Origin: Clostridiales bacterium | GTDB taxonomy: Bacteria; Bacillota; Clostridia; Oscillospirales; QAMX01 | Reading direction: 5' to 3' | Assembly: GCA_016303065.1 (NCBI GenBank) | Contig: JAEDMJ010000029.1 | Location: 1 to 25,714, forward strand | DNA length: 25,714 nt | Shown: one piece after another, positions 1 through 7,366 of the stretch | Layout of the letters: each line of letters starts with the position of its first letter | Numbering within the stretch: the first letter of the stretch is position 1 | Program-made: the position numbers and the translations under genes | Notes under the pieces: model-generated | The model's database searches: none | Seen by the model: only the letters and a program-made list of their open reading frames with translations | Told to the model about the DNA's origin: nothing

Positions 1-635
1 ACGAGGGGACCCCGGAGCAGTGGGAAGAGTCCCAGGCCATCATGAAAAAGCTTCTGGACGACTGCGGCATCGAGTATTCCATCGGCATTGACGAAGCGGC
101 TTTCTATGGGCCCAAGCTCGACATTCAGATCAAGAACGTCTTCGGAAAGGAAGACACGCTCATCACGATCCAGATCGACATGCTTCTTGCGGAGCGTTTC
201 GGTATGGAATATATCGACACCGACGGCTCAAAGCGCCGTCCCTACATCATCCACCGCACGTCCATCGGCTGCTACGAGCGCACGCTGGCGCTGCTGCTTG
301 AGAAATATGCCGGAGCTTTGCCGGCATGGCTCGCACCGGAACAGATACGCGTTCTTCCGATCACCGACCGCGCCCACGACTACGCCAGGGATGTCCTTGC
401 GCGCCTGCGCCGGGAAGGGTTCCGCGCGGAGATCGACCTTCGCAACGAGAAGATCGGCTACAAGATCCGCGAGGCCCAGATGCAGAAGCTTCCGCTCATG
501 CTGATGATCGGGGACAAGGAAGTCGAAAACGGGACCGTTTCCGTCCGCGAGCGTTCGGAAGGGGATCTCGGCGCAAAGACCCTGGACGAGTTTGTCGCAT
601 TTGCGGCGGATTACGCCGCGGCGCCCAGGGCTTAA
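1..635 (+). CDS. thrS: Threonyl-tRNA synthetase, C-terminal part (5' end outside the window)
   Basis: Charges tRNA-Thr with threonine in the cytoplasm. The reading frame is open from base 3, so only about the last 210 residues are present. They cover the end of the class II catalytic core, including the motif around YIIHRTSIG, whose His is a zinc ligand in this family, and motif 3 (GCYERTLALLLEKYAG). The C-terminal anticodon-binding domain follows (from WLAPEQIRVLPI, with DLRNEKIGYKIREAQ and LMIGDKEVENGTVSVR). The GCYERT form of motif 3, rather than the GSIERF found in Bacillus and E. coli, is as I recall it from other clostridial sequences. It ends seven bases before the pseudouridine synthase start, so the two genes are probably co-transcribed. 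Any leader or T-box lies upstream of the window. Confidence 0.96.
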   Translation, partial: EGTPEQWEESQAIMKKLLDDCGIEYSIGIDEAAFYGPKLDIQIKNVFGKEDTLITIQIDMLLAERFGMEYIDTDGSKRRPYIIHRTSIGCYERTLALLLEKYAGALPAWLAPEQIRVLPITDRAHDYARDVLARLRREGFRAEIDLRNEKIGYKIREAQMQKLPLMLMIGDKEVENGTVSVRERSEGDLGAKTLDEFVAFAADYAAAPRA

Positions 636-642
636 GTCCGGG

Positions 643-1359
643 ATGATACGGCTCGACCGTTATCTCTCCGAGGCCGGAACGGGTTCGAGGAGCGAAGTCA
701 AAAAACTTATCGCCTGGGGAAGGGTCGCGGTGGACGGAAAGGTCTGCCGCGACCCCTCCGCGAAAATAAGCGAGGATGCCTGCGTTGACGTGGACGGGGT
801 GCGGGAGGTCAGAACGGAGTTCCGGACGGTGGCGATGAACAAGCCCGCGGGCTATCTCAGCGCCACCGAAGACAAGCGCCTTCCGACCGCTTCCGACCTT
901 TTGACCGGAAAATGGGCAAAATTCGGCCTGAAGCCGGCGGGAAGGCTCGACCGCGATGTTACGGGACTTCTGATCCTTACAAACGACGGCGCGCTCATAC
1001 ACGGAATAATCTCTCCGGGAAGGCATGTTCCGAAGGTCTATTCTGCGGAACTCGACGCGCCGCTTCCGCCCGACGCGGCGGACAGGCTTGCCGAGGGGAT
1101 AACCCTTGACGACGGGCTCGTCTGTCTTCCGGCGGAGCTTTGCTACGTGCCGGGAGAGCTTCAGGCGAAGATTACCGTTCACGAGGGAAAATTCCACCAG
1201 GTAAAGCGCATGTTTGCCGCGCTGGGCTCGCGCGTTACGGCGCTCAGGCGCCTCTCCGTCGGGCCTGTGGAGCTGGGCGGCATTGCCGAGGGAGAGTTCA
1301 GGGAGCTGACCGAAAAGGAGCTCTCCGCGCTCAGACAGGCCGCCGGATGCGGCGGATAA
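643..1359 (+). CDS. rsuA: RsuA-family 16S rRNA pseudouridine synthase
   Basis: Converts a specific uridine in rRNA to pseudouridine (U516 of 16S rRNA for RsuA itself). The 238-residue protein has an N-terminal S4 RNA-binding domain at about residues 1-60, beginning MIRLDRYLSEAG. The catalytic domain carries the signature GRLDRDVTGLLILTNDG, in which Asp103 is the expected catalytic aspartate. KVYSAELDA and the FHQVKRMFAALG motif follow, as usual in RsuA/RluB/RluE/RluF. The length fits RsuA better than the longer RluB, but which uridine is modified cannot be read from the sequence. I chose the ATG at 643 because it begins the S4 domain. A possible start at 592 would overlap thrS by 44 bases and add residues foreign to the family. 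No strong Shine-Dalgarno sequence is visible, which suggests coupling to thrS translation. Confidence 0.9.
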   Translation: MIRLDRYLSEAGTGSRSEVKKLIAWGRVAVDGKVCRDPSAKISEDACVDVDGVREVRTEFRTVAMNKPAGYLSATEDKRLPTASDLLTGKWAKFGLKPAGRLDRDVTGLLILTNDGALIHGIISPGRHVPKVYSAELDAPLPPDAADRLAEGITLDDGLVCLPAELCYVPGELQAKITVHEGKFHQVKRMFAALGSRVTALRRLSVGPVELGGIAEGEFRELTEKELSALRQAAGCGG

Positions 1360-1500
1360 TTTCCGAAATATTAAAGAAAAATGACGAAAAGTAAAGAATG
1401 TTAATCCGGCGTTGACGGTTTTGTAAACAAAGTTTGTACGCGGATGGGCGAGAGGTCATTATGCCCAAATTTGCGGCTTTCGATTTGTAAAAAAGAACTG

Positions 1501-1529
1501 TTTACTTTATCCGAAAATTATAGTATACT
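1501..1529 (+). promoter_or_regulatory. Sigma-A promoter of the msmX-type gene
   Basis: TTTACT (1501-1506) and TATACT (1524-1529) are separated by 17 bases. The predicted transcript starts near 1536 and has a leader of about 30 bases with GGAGG at 1554-1558. The AT-rich 206-base gap before the gene contains no other coding sequence. A weaker TTGACG near 1412 lacks a good -10 partner. Confidence 0.8.
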
Positions 1530-1565
1530 TTTATCACTGAAAACAGTCGTTATGGAGGATGGAAA

Positions 1566-2678
1566 ATGGCCAGTTTAAAGCTTCAGGGTATCTACAAGAA
1601 ATACCCCGGCGGAGTTGTTGCAGTTTCTGATTTCAACCTTGACATCAAGGACAAAGAGTTTATCATTTTTGTCGGACCTTCCGGTTGCGGCAAGACCACC
1701 ACACTTCGTATGATCGCCGGTCTCGAAGAGATCACCGAAGGCGATCTGTTTATCGGCGATAAGTATGTCAACGATATCGCCCCGAAGGACAGAGACATCG
1801 CGATGGTTTTCCAGAACTACGCGCTGTACCCCCACATGAGCGTTTTCGAAAACATGGCTTTCGGTCTGAGACTGCGCAAGACTCCGAAGGAAGAAATCAA
1901 GCGCCGCGTCGAAGAAGCTGCCAAGATCCTCGACATTGCCCACCTGCTCGACAGAAAGCCCAAGGCTCTGTCCGGCGGTCAGAAACAGCGTGTCGCTCTT
2001 GGACGTGCCATTGTCCGTAACCCGAAGGTCTTCCTCCTTGACGAGCCTCTCTCCAACCTTGACGCCAAGCTCCGCGCCCAGATGAGAACCGAGCTCACCA
2101 AGCTCCACCAGAGACTTGCCACCACGTTTATATACGTTACCCACGACCAGGTCGAGGCTATGACCATGGGTACCCGCATCGTCTGCATGAAGGACGGCGT
2201 TATCCAGCAGGTCGCCGCGCCGCAGACTCTCTACGAGTATCCGGCCAACCTCTTCGTCGCGACCTTCATCGGCACTCCGCAGATGAACATCTTCGACGCC
2301 ACTCTCATTGACGAGAACGGCTCGACCTACATAAAGTTCGGCGAGAACAAGCTGAAGCTGCCGGATGAAAAGGGCCGCAACCCCGAAGTTCTGGCCTATG
2401 CCGACAAGGAAGTTATCGTCGGTATCCGTCCTGAGTGCATCAGCGACGACCCGGTCGATCTTGAAAAGCACAGCGAATCCATCATCACCACCGAGGTCGA
2501 CGTCGTCGAGCAGCTCGGCTCCGTCACTTACCTCTATCTCACCTGCGACAAGATCAACCTTACCGCCAGCGTCAACGCCCGCAGCAAGGCGCGTCACGGC
2601 GACACCGTCAAGGTCGCGCTGGATATGTCCAGACTCCACCTGTTCGACAAGGACACCGAGCACGTCATCGCCGGCTGA
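1566..2678 (+). CDS. msmX: MsmX/UgpC/MalK-type sugar ABC transporter ATP-binding protein
   Basis: Hydrolyses ATP to power carbohydrate import on the cytoplasmic side of the membrane. The 370-residue protein has a full ABC ATPase domain: Walker A GPSGCGKTT (37-45), Q-loop VFQNYALYPHMSV (Gln83), signature LSGGQKQR (135-142), Walker B VFLLDEP (155-161) and H-loop VTHDQ (His193). A C-terminal OB-fold regulatory domain typical of MalK/MsmX starts at about residue 240. The gene stands alone between its own promoter and terminator, with no permease or binding protein nearby. This is the usual arrangement of MsmX/MsmK, shared by several sugar permeases encoded elsewhere. Its strong regulatory signals and many C-ending codons fit high expression. 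The transported sugar cannot be told from the sequence. UgpC is the usual database name for such proteins but does not prove glycerol-phosphate transport. Confidence 0.93.
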   Translation: MASLKLQGIYKKYPGGVVAVSDFNLDIKDKEFIIFVGPSGCGKTTTLRMIAGLEEITEGDLFIGDKYVNDIAPKDRDIAMVFQNYALYPHMSVFENMAFGLRLRKTPKEEIKRRVEEAAKILDIAHLLDRKPKALSGGQKQRVALGRAIVRNPKVFLLDEPLSNLDAKLRAQMRTELTKLHQRLATTFIYVTHDQVEAMTMGTRIVCMKDGVIQQVAAPQTLYEYPANLFVATFIGTPQMNIFDATLIDENGSTYIKFGENKLKLPDEKGRNPEVLAYADKEVIVGIRPECISDDPVDLEKHSESIITTEVDVVEQLGSVTYLYLTCDKINLTASVNARSKARHGDTVKVALDMSRLHLFDKDTEHVIAG

Positions 2679-2698
2679 GCCGACAAAGAATTTGCACG

Positions 2699-2736
2699 AT
2701 ATACCGGAAGCCGTATGGTTTCCGGTATATTTTTTT
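2699..2736 (+). terminator. Rho-independent terminator of the msmX-type gene
   Basis: ATATACCGGAA (2699-2709) pairs perfectly with TTCCGGTATAT (2720-2730) across a 10-base loop and is followed by a run of T to 2736. It lies 20 bases after the stop codon. Confidence 0.93.
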
Positions 2737-2748
2737 GTCCCTGCACCG

Positions 2749-2767
2749 AAAGCTTTTCAAAGCTTTT
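2749..2767 (+). repeat. Tandem 9-base repeat AAAGCTTTT upstream of aspS
   Basis: AAAGCTTTT occurs at 2749-2757 and again at 2759-2767, a period of 10 bases or one helical turn, followed by GCAAAA. It lies between the msmX terminator and the aspS promoter. Function unknown; it may be bent DNA, a protein site or chance. Confidence 0.4.
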
Positions 2768-2855
2768 GCAAAACCGGGACCCCGGGGCAATTGCGGCCGA
2801 GGAATGGATTTTGCTTGAAATTCCTTTTCCGGAGAGCGAAAAAATACGATTCTTC

Positions 2856-2884
2856 TTGACAACCGGTGCAGAATATGAGAAAAT
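2856..2884 (+). promoter_or_regulatory. Sigma-A promoter of aspS
   Basis: A perfect TTGACA (2856-2861) and GAAAAT (2879-2884) are 17 bases apart. The predicted start near 2891 gives a leader of only about 30 bases. That is too short for a T-box, and none of the T-box motifs is present. Confidence 0.75.
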
Positions 2885-2921
2885 AGTAAGGTTAAAGAAT
2901 GAACGGAAGAAGGATACAGCA

Positions 2922-4709
2922 ATGTTTCAGTCAAGAACCCACAACTGCGGAGAACTCAGACTGGGCGATGCCGGAAAAAGCGTCACGCTTGTCGGCTGGA
3001 TGGAGAACGTCCGCGAAGTCGGGACGAACTTTGCGTTTGTCGTTTTGAGAGACTTTTACGGCATTACACAGGTCGTTATAGAGACGGAAGAGATGATGAA
3101 GCTGGTAAAACCCCTGAACAAGGAGTCTACCATATCCGTTACGGGAATCGTCCGGGAACGTGAGTCGAAAAATCCGAAGATTCCCACGGGAGACGTCGAA
3201 GTTGTTCCGCAAAAGATCGATGTGCTCGGAAAGTGCCGCTACAATTCCCTGCCCTTTGAGATCAACAAGTCGAAGGAGGCGGACGAAAATCAGCGCCTCA
3301 GGTACAGATATCTCGATCTCAGAAACCCGGAAGTCAAGAAAAACATCGTGCTTCGCTGCAATGTTGTGGCCGAGCTGAGAAGACTTATGACCGAGAAAGG
3401 CTTTCTCGAGATTTCAACGCCGATCCTCACGAGCTCTTCTCCGGAGGGCGCGAGGGACTATCTTGTTCCGGCGAGAAACCACCCCGGAAAGTTCTATGCG
3501 CTTCCCCAGGCGCCGCAGCAGTTCAAGCAGCTGCTCATGACCTCCGGCTTCGACCGCTATTTCCAGATCGCGCCGTGCTTCCGCGACGAGGACGCCAGGG
3601 CCGACCGCACGCCGGGCGAGTTTTACCAGCTTGACATGGAGATGGCGTTTGCCTCCCAGGATGACGTTCTTTCCGTTTTGGAGGACGTTCTTGTTCCTGT
3701 TTTTGAAAAATACGGAAAATACAGCCGGGTGTCCGCGGCGCCGTTTTGCCACATCGCGTACAACGATGCGATGGAGCGGTACGGCACGGACAAGCCGGAC
3801 CTTCGCATAGATCTTGAGATCTCGGATATTACGGAAGAGGTTCAGGGATGCGGCTTTGGCCCCTTCGAGGGAAACACCGTAAAAGCGGTTGCGGTCGATG
3901 ACTTCAGCCAGGCGAGAAAGTGGATCGACAAGCTCCTTGCTGACGTGGAGGTTATTGCCGGAAACAAGTCGTGCTGGTTCCGCGTCGATGAAAACGGAGA
4001 GTTTACGGGCGGAATCTCGAAATTCCTCGGAAGCTGCAAAGCTTCCCTCACCGAAAAGCTCTCCCTGAAGCCGGGCAGCTTTGTCTGTATGGCTGCGGGG
4101 AAAAAGTCCGCGGCTCAGAAGACGGCGGGCGTCATCCGCCGGCTCATGGGAACGCGAATTCCCGGACACTTTGACGAAGAACAGTATGCCCTCTGCTGGA
4201 TCGTCGATTTCCCGATGTACGAGATCGGCGAGGAGTCTGGAAAGCTTGAGTTCTGTCACAATCCGTTTTCCATGCCCCAGGGCGGCATGAAAGCCCTGGA
4301 AGATGCGGAAAACGACATCGAAAAGGCCCTTGCCATCAACGCAAATCAGTACGACCTTGTCTGCAACGGGTACGAGTCCGCTTCCGGCGCGGTCAGAAAT
4401 CACGACCCGGAGATCATGGTCAAGGCCTTTGAGCTCGTCGGCCTCGGAGAGGACGACGTCAAGGCCAAGTTCCCGGCCATGTACAACGCCTTCTGCTACG
4501 GCGCTCCGCCCCATGCCGGCGCCGCTCCCGGCGTCGACCGTCTGATAATGCTTCTCAGCGGAGAAGAGTCGATCCGCGAGGTCATTACGTTCCCGATGAA
4601 CAAGAATGCTCAGGATCTCATGATGGGCGCTCCGTCGGCCGTGGAACAGAAACAGCTTGACGACGTTCATATTTCCATTGCCGAAGAGAAGCAGGAGGAA
4701 AAGAACTGA
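2922..4709 (+). CDS. aspS: Aspartyl-tRNA synthetase (bacterial type with GAD insertion)
   Basis: Charges tRNA-Asp with aspartate. The 595-residue protein has an N-terminal OB-fold anticodon-binding domain (about 1-110) and a class II core with motif 2 around FRDEDARADRTPGEFYQLD (about residue 218 onward). The GAD insertion follows (through GFGPFEGNTVKAVAV and CWFRVDENGEFTGGISKF), then motif 3 around GAPPHAGAAPGVDRLIMLL (about 525-545). The GAD domain marks it as bacterial type. The start at 2922 follows AAGGA at 2910-2914 and begins the family's usual N-terminus. An in-frame extension back to 2715 runs through the promoter and terminator and is not real. The anticodon-domain loop reads REVGT where typical bacterial enzymes have RDHGG. 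With the FPMNKNAQDLMMGAPS tail, this resembles the lineage that includes non-discriminating enzymes; that assignment is tentative. Confidence 0.95.
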   Translation: MFQSRTHNCGELRLGDAGKSVTLVGWMENVREVGTNFAFVVLRDFYGITQVVIETEEMMKLVKPLNKESTISVTGIVRERESKNPKIPTGDVEVVPQKIDVLGKCRYNSLPFEINKSKEADENQRLRYRYLDLRNPEVKKNIVLRCNVVAELRRLMTEKGFLEISTPILTSSSPEGARDYLVPARNHPGKFYALPQAPQQFKQLLMTSGFDRYFQIAPCFRDEDARADRTPGEFYQLDMEMAFASQDDVLSVLEDVLVPVFEKYGKYSRVSAAPFCHIAYNDAMERYGTDKPDLRIDLEISDITEEVQGCGFGPFEGNTVKAVAVDDFSQARKWIDKLLADVEVIAGNKSCWFRVDENGEFTGGISKFLGSCKASLTEKLSLKPGSFVCMAAGKKSAAQKTAGVIRRLMGTRIPGHFDEEQYALCWIVDFPMYEIGEESGKLEFCHNPFSMPQGGMKALEDAENDIEKALAINANQYDLVCNGYESASGAVRNHDPEIMVKAFELVGLGEDDVKAKFPAMYNAFCYGAPPHAGAAPGVDRLIMLLSGEESIREVITFPMNKNAQDLMMGAPSAVEQKQLDDVHISIAEEKQEEKN

Positions 4710-4737
4710 CGGAGCTTTCCGGAGGTTTTGACGGGGA

Positions 4738-4793
4738 TCCGGCGCCCGGAAATAAGGGTCTTGGGGGGGGAGAAGCGGATGCCCCCTGCCGGA
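4738..4793 (+). other. Folded leader with a predicted three-way junction upstream of the ABC importer
   Basis: TCCGGC (4738-4743) pairs with GCCGGA (4788-4793). GCCC (4744-4747) can pair with GGGT (4756-4759), and the end of a run of eight Gs (4765-4770) pairs with CCCCCT (4782-4787). Together these form a compact element 27 bases before the lipoprotein start. TTGACG (4728-4733) and AATAAG (4751-4756), 17 bases apart, could be a weak promoter overlapping the fold. No riboswitch class is recognised, and the fold was judged by eye. Confidence 0.35.
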
Positions 4794-4820
4794 ACAAAGG
4801 AGAAAGGAACTGATCGCATT

Positions 4821-5792
4821 ATGAGAATGCTGAAAAGATTTGCCGCCGCCGTGCTTGCGCTGGCGGCGATTGCAGCGGTGCTTGCCGGGTGCGGCGGCGC
4901 CGAAAGCGCGGAAATACGCGTCGGAGGAATGAAGGGTCCGACAACGATCGGAATGGTGAAGCTTCTTTCTGACAGCGACGCCGGAGAGGGAAGCGTAAGC
5001 TGTGAATTTACCCTTGCGGGAACTGCGGACGAACTGACGCCGAAGCTCGTCAAGGGCGAGCTTGACCTTGCCGCCGTTCCGGCCAATCTTGCTTCGGTGC
5101 TTTGGAACAAGACCGGTGGAGATATCGTCCTGCTGGCTGTGAACACGCTTGGCGTTTTGTACATCGTCGACACGGGCGAAACGGTGCAGGATGTGGCCGA
5201 TCTGAAAGGCCGGACGATTTACGCGACGGGCAAGGGCTCGACTCCGGAGTATACCCTCAGGTATGTGCTTGAGAAAAACGGGATCGACCCTGACAGCGAC
5301 GTCACGATCGAATGGAAGAACGAGGCGTCGGAGATCGTTGCGCTTTTGGCTGTCGGAGAGGGCATTGCCATGCTTCCCCAGCCCTATGCTGCGTCGGCGC
5401 AGTCAAAGATCGACGGACTCCGCATCGCGCTCGATATGACCGCGGAGTGGGACGCCCTCGGCACCGAATCAAAGCTTATCACGGGAGTTCTGGTGGGTAG
5501 GCGCGAGTTCGTGGAAAACAACCCCAAAGCGGTGAGCGCCTTCCTTGACGCCTATGAAAAATCGATCGGGTATTCGAAGGAAAACGTGTCCGAAGCAGCG
5601 GCCCTTGTCGCGGAATACGGAATCGTCGGAGCGGAGATCGCCGAGAAAGCAATTCCCTACTGCAACCTTATGTATATGGACGGCGGGGAAATGAAAGCTG
5701 CGGTTTCGGGATATCTTGAGGTTCTGTACGATTCAAACGCCGCATCCGTGGGCGGCGCTCTTCCGGATGACGGTTTCTATTATGAAAGATAA
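4821..5792 (+). CDS. Lipoprotein substrate-binding protein of a NitT/TauT/ThiY-type ABC importer
   Basis: Captures a small solute outside the membrane and delivers it to the permease. The 323-residue protein begins with a lipoprotein signal: a basic MRMLKR start, a hydrophobic Ala/Leu stretch and the lipobox LAGC, with the acylated Cys at about residue 24. The mature part matches the NMT1/SsuA-like fold (IRVGGMKGPTTIGMVKLL, then ELDLAAVPANLASVLWN, DLKGRTIYATGKGSTPEYTLRYVL and a late NPKAVSAFLDAYEKSI). The start at 4821 is the one that gives a signal peptide. AAAGGA lies 12 bases ahead, a rather long spacing, and an in-frame extension to 4728 would destroy the signal. The permease begins inside its last codons. 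Candidate substrates are sulfonates, nitrate, thiamine precursors or similar, and the sequence does not choose among them. Confidence 0.88.
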   Translation: MRMLKRFAAAVLALAAIAAVLAGCGGAESAEIRVGGMKGPTTIGMVKLLSDSDAGEGSVSCEFTLAGTADELTPKLVKGELDLAAVPANLASVLWNKTGGDIVLLAVNTLGVLYIVDTGETVQDVADLKGRTIYATGKGSTPEYTLRYVLEKNGIDPDSDVTIEWKNEASEIVALLAVGEGIAMLPQPYAASAQSKIDGLRIALDMTAEWDALGTESKLITGVLVGRREFVENNPKAVSAFLDAYEKSIGYSKENVSEAAALVAEYGIVGAEIAEKAIPYCNLMYMDGGEMKAAVSGYLEVLYDSNAASVGGALPDDGFYYER

Positions 5793-6564
5793 GCCCTGCA
5801 AAGCTGTAAAAATACTGAAAAGCGGCGCTTTTCGCCGCGCCGCTGCGTGCATGCTCGCCCTCTCTGTATGGCAGGGGGCGAGCATGCTTCCGGTTGGAGG
5901 CGTTTTGATCGCATCCCCGTGGGACACGGCGGCGAGGCTTTCGGAGCTTGTGCGGGGGATCGCCTTCTGGAGATCGCTGGGACAGACTTTCGGGCACATT
6001 GCCTCGGGCTTTCTGATCGGGCTGGCGCTGGGCGCGGCGCTTGCCGCGCTGTCGGTGAAATTTCCGGTGGTCGAGGATCTTTTGCGCCCGTATGTGTTCA
6101 TGGTGAAGTCGGTGCCCGTGGCGTCGTTCATCGTGATCGCGCTTGTCTGGATGTCGTCAAAGTCACTGTCGGTGTTCATCTCGTTTCTGATGGTCTTTCC
6201 GGTCATATATTCAAATATTCTCCAGGGGATCAAAAGCTCTGACAGACAGCTTTCGGAGATGGCTGTGGTCTTCCGGATTCCGGCCGGAAAGCGGTTTTTG
6301 TACATCACGCTGCCGGGGCTCAAATCCCACATCGTTTCAGGGTGCAGTACGGCGCTGGGACTTGCGTGGAAAGCCGGAGTTGCCGCGGAAGTGATCGGAA
6401 TACCTTACGGAACGGTCGGAGAGCAGCTTTATATGGCGAAGGTGCACTTTGACACCGCGGAGCTCTTTGCCTGGACTGCGGTGATCGTTGTTATGAGCAT
6501 CGCTTTTGAAAAGTTTTTTCTTGCAATGCTGAGGCTTTTCTACAGGAGGCTTGAACGGTCGTGA
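5782..6564 (+). CDS. ABC importer permease, SsuC/TauC/ThiX type
   Basis: Membrane channel of the importer. The 260-residue protein has a first hydrophobic segment at about residues 20-40 (AAACMLALSVWQGASM) followed by the SPWDTAARLSEL stretch found in SsuC/TauC-type permeases. The BPD_transp_1 region then has several further membrane segments. The cytoplasmic EAA loop that contacts the ATPase is seen at about SEMAVVFRIPAGKRFLYITLPGL. The ATG at 5782 overlaps the lipoprotein gene by 11 bases, which implies translational coupling, and there is no clear Shine-Dalgarno sequence. An in-frame start at 5716 would overlap more and add non-family residues. The first 35 codons contain two strong inverted repeats, listed separately, that could lower permease output relative to the lipoprotein. 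The last four bases overlap the ATPase start. Confidence 0.88.
   Translation: MKDKPCKAVKILKSGAFRRAAACMLALSVWQGASMLPVGGVLIASPWDTAARLSELVRGIAFWRSLGQTFGHIASGFLIGLALGAALAALSVKFPVVEDLLRPYVFMVKSVPVASFIVIALVWMSSKSLSVFISFLMVFPVIYSNILQGIKSSDRQLSEMAVVFRIPAGKRFLYITLPGLKSHIVSGCSTALGLAWKAGVAAEVIGIPYGTVGEQLYMAKVHFDTAELFAWTAVIVVMSIAFEKFFLAMLRLFYRRLERS
5821..5887 (+). repeat. Two adjacent strong inverted repeats at the start of the permease gene
   Basis: AGCGGCGC (5821-5828) pairs with GCGCCGCT (5837-5844) across eight bases. GCATGCTCGCCC (5849-5860) pairs perfectly over 12 bases with GGGCGAGCATGC (5876-5887) across 15 bases. Both lie in coding sequence, codons 14-36 of the permease, just after the lipoprotein stop. 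They resemble the stability or attenuation hairpins often found between binding-protein and permease genes, although those are normally intergenic. Confidence 0.6.
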
Positions 6565-7184
6565 TCGTCTTTGAAAAGGTTTCAAAAAGCTTTGGGGAGA
6601 AGACCGTCCTGAAGGATTTTTCCCTTGAGATAGCGCCGGGGAGCACCGTCTGCCTTTCGGGAGAGTCGGGGGCGGGAAAAACGACGGTGATAAAACTTCT
6701 GCTGGGGCTTGAAGCTCCCGACTCGGGCCGTATCACGGGGGTGCCGGAGATATGTTCGGCGGTTTTTCAGGAAGACAGGCTCTGTGAAAGCTTTTCCGCA
6801 GTGAGAAATATTCTCATCGCCTGCCGAAAAGTGAAAGCTGACCAGGCGGAAAGCGCGCTGCGCGAACTCGGGATCGGAAAGGAAGACCTGGGAAAATGCG
6901 TCGGCGCTTTCAGCGGCGGCATGAAGCGCCGCGTGGCAATTGCACGGGCAATGCTGGCGGAGTCGGAGCTTGTTGTGCTTGACGAGGCATTCAAGGGGCT
7001 CGACGAAGACAACCTGAAAAAAAGCGCGGACTTTGTCCGCCGGTATGCCCGCGGAAGAACGATTGTCATGGTGAGCCACTCCGGGAAGGAAGCGGAGCTT
7101 ATGCAGGCCGGAACGGTGAAGATACAGCCCGTGCCGGGTGAAAGCCGGGACAAAACGCATTGCGCGGAAAAAGCCGGCTTTTGA
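6561..7184 (+). CDS. ABC importer ATP-binding protein, SsuB/TauB/ThiZ type
   Basis: Powers the importer formed with the two preceding genes. The 207-residue ATPase is short but complete: Walker A GESGAGKTT (34-42), Q-loop FQEDRL (Gln70), signature FSGGMKRR (117-124), Walker B LVVLDEA (137-143) and H-loop VSHSGKE (His173). The signature begins with Phe in place of Leu, a tolerated variant. The GTG start at 6561 overlaps the permease stop by four bases and is preceded by AGGAGG at 6544-6549. There is no C-terminal regulatory domain. The end of the gene contains the palindrome AAAAGCCGGCTTTT (7169-7182), and a weak hairpin without a T-run follows at 7188-7204, so the operon's terminator is not clear. 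Confidence 0.9.
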   Translation: MIVFEKVSKSFGEKTVLKDFSLEIAPGSTVCLSGESGAGKTTVIKLLLGLEAPDSGRITGVPEICSAVFQEDRLCESFSAVRNILIACRKVKADQAESALRELGIGKEDLGKCVGAFSGGMKRRVAIARAMLAESELVVLDEAFKGLDEDNLKKSADFVRRYARGRTIVMVSHSGKEAELMQAGTVKIQPVPGESRDKTHCAEKAGF

Positions 7185-7284
7185 CGCGCCGGGAAAAATC
7201 CGGCAAAATATGAAAATGTTTTTCCAAACCCGCGCGTAAAAAGACAAAATGCGACACGCGTGACGCAAAAAATGTCAAAAGGGC

Positions 7285-7313
7285 TTGAAAAAAAAGCGGA
7301 GATAATATATAAT
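7285..7313 (+). promoter_or_regulatory. Sigma-A promoter of the glycosyltransferase gene
   Basis: TTGAAA (7285-7290) and a perfect TATAAT (7308-7313) are separated by 17 bases. Transcription would start near 7320, with a leader of about 47 bases ending in GGAGGGG (7352-7358). Confidence 0.85.
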
Positions 7314-7366
7314 ACTAAAGTATATACAGACAGAGTTTTTTTTAAGAGTGCGGAGGGGATTTGCGT

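Noticed and set aside
1412..1440. TTGACG as an upstream promoter of the msmX-type gene
   Set aside because: The -10 position at 17 bases reads TGTACG, matching only three of six bases, and a far better promoter lies downstream.
1575..2663. A 362-codon open frame opposite the msmX-type gene
   Set aside because: It is an antisense shadow of a strongly codon-biased gene, with no family motif.
2885..2921. T-box or other leader control of aspS
   Set aside because: The leader after the promoter is about 30 bases and contains no T-box or specifier structure.
3414..4670. A 418-codon open frame opposite aspS
   Set aside because: It lies wholly inside aspS, has a low-complexity Arg/Val-rich translation and no start signals.
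4797..4841. Resemblance of GAACTGATC plus a GCATT/AATGC hairpin to the 3' half of a TPP riboswitch
   Set aside because: The CTGAGA element and the GGGA closing segment are absent, and the match runs into the coding sequence.
7188..7204. GCCGG/CCGGC hairpin as the ABC operon terminator
   Set aside because: The stem is only five bases and no T-run follows.
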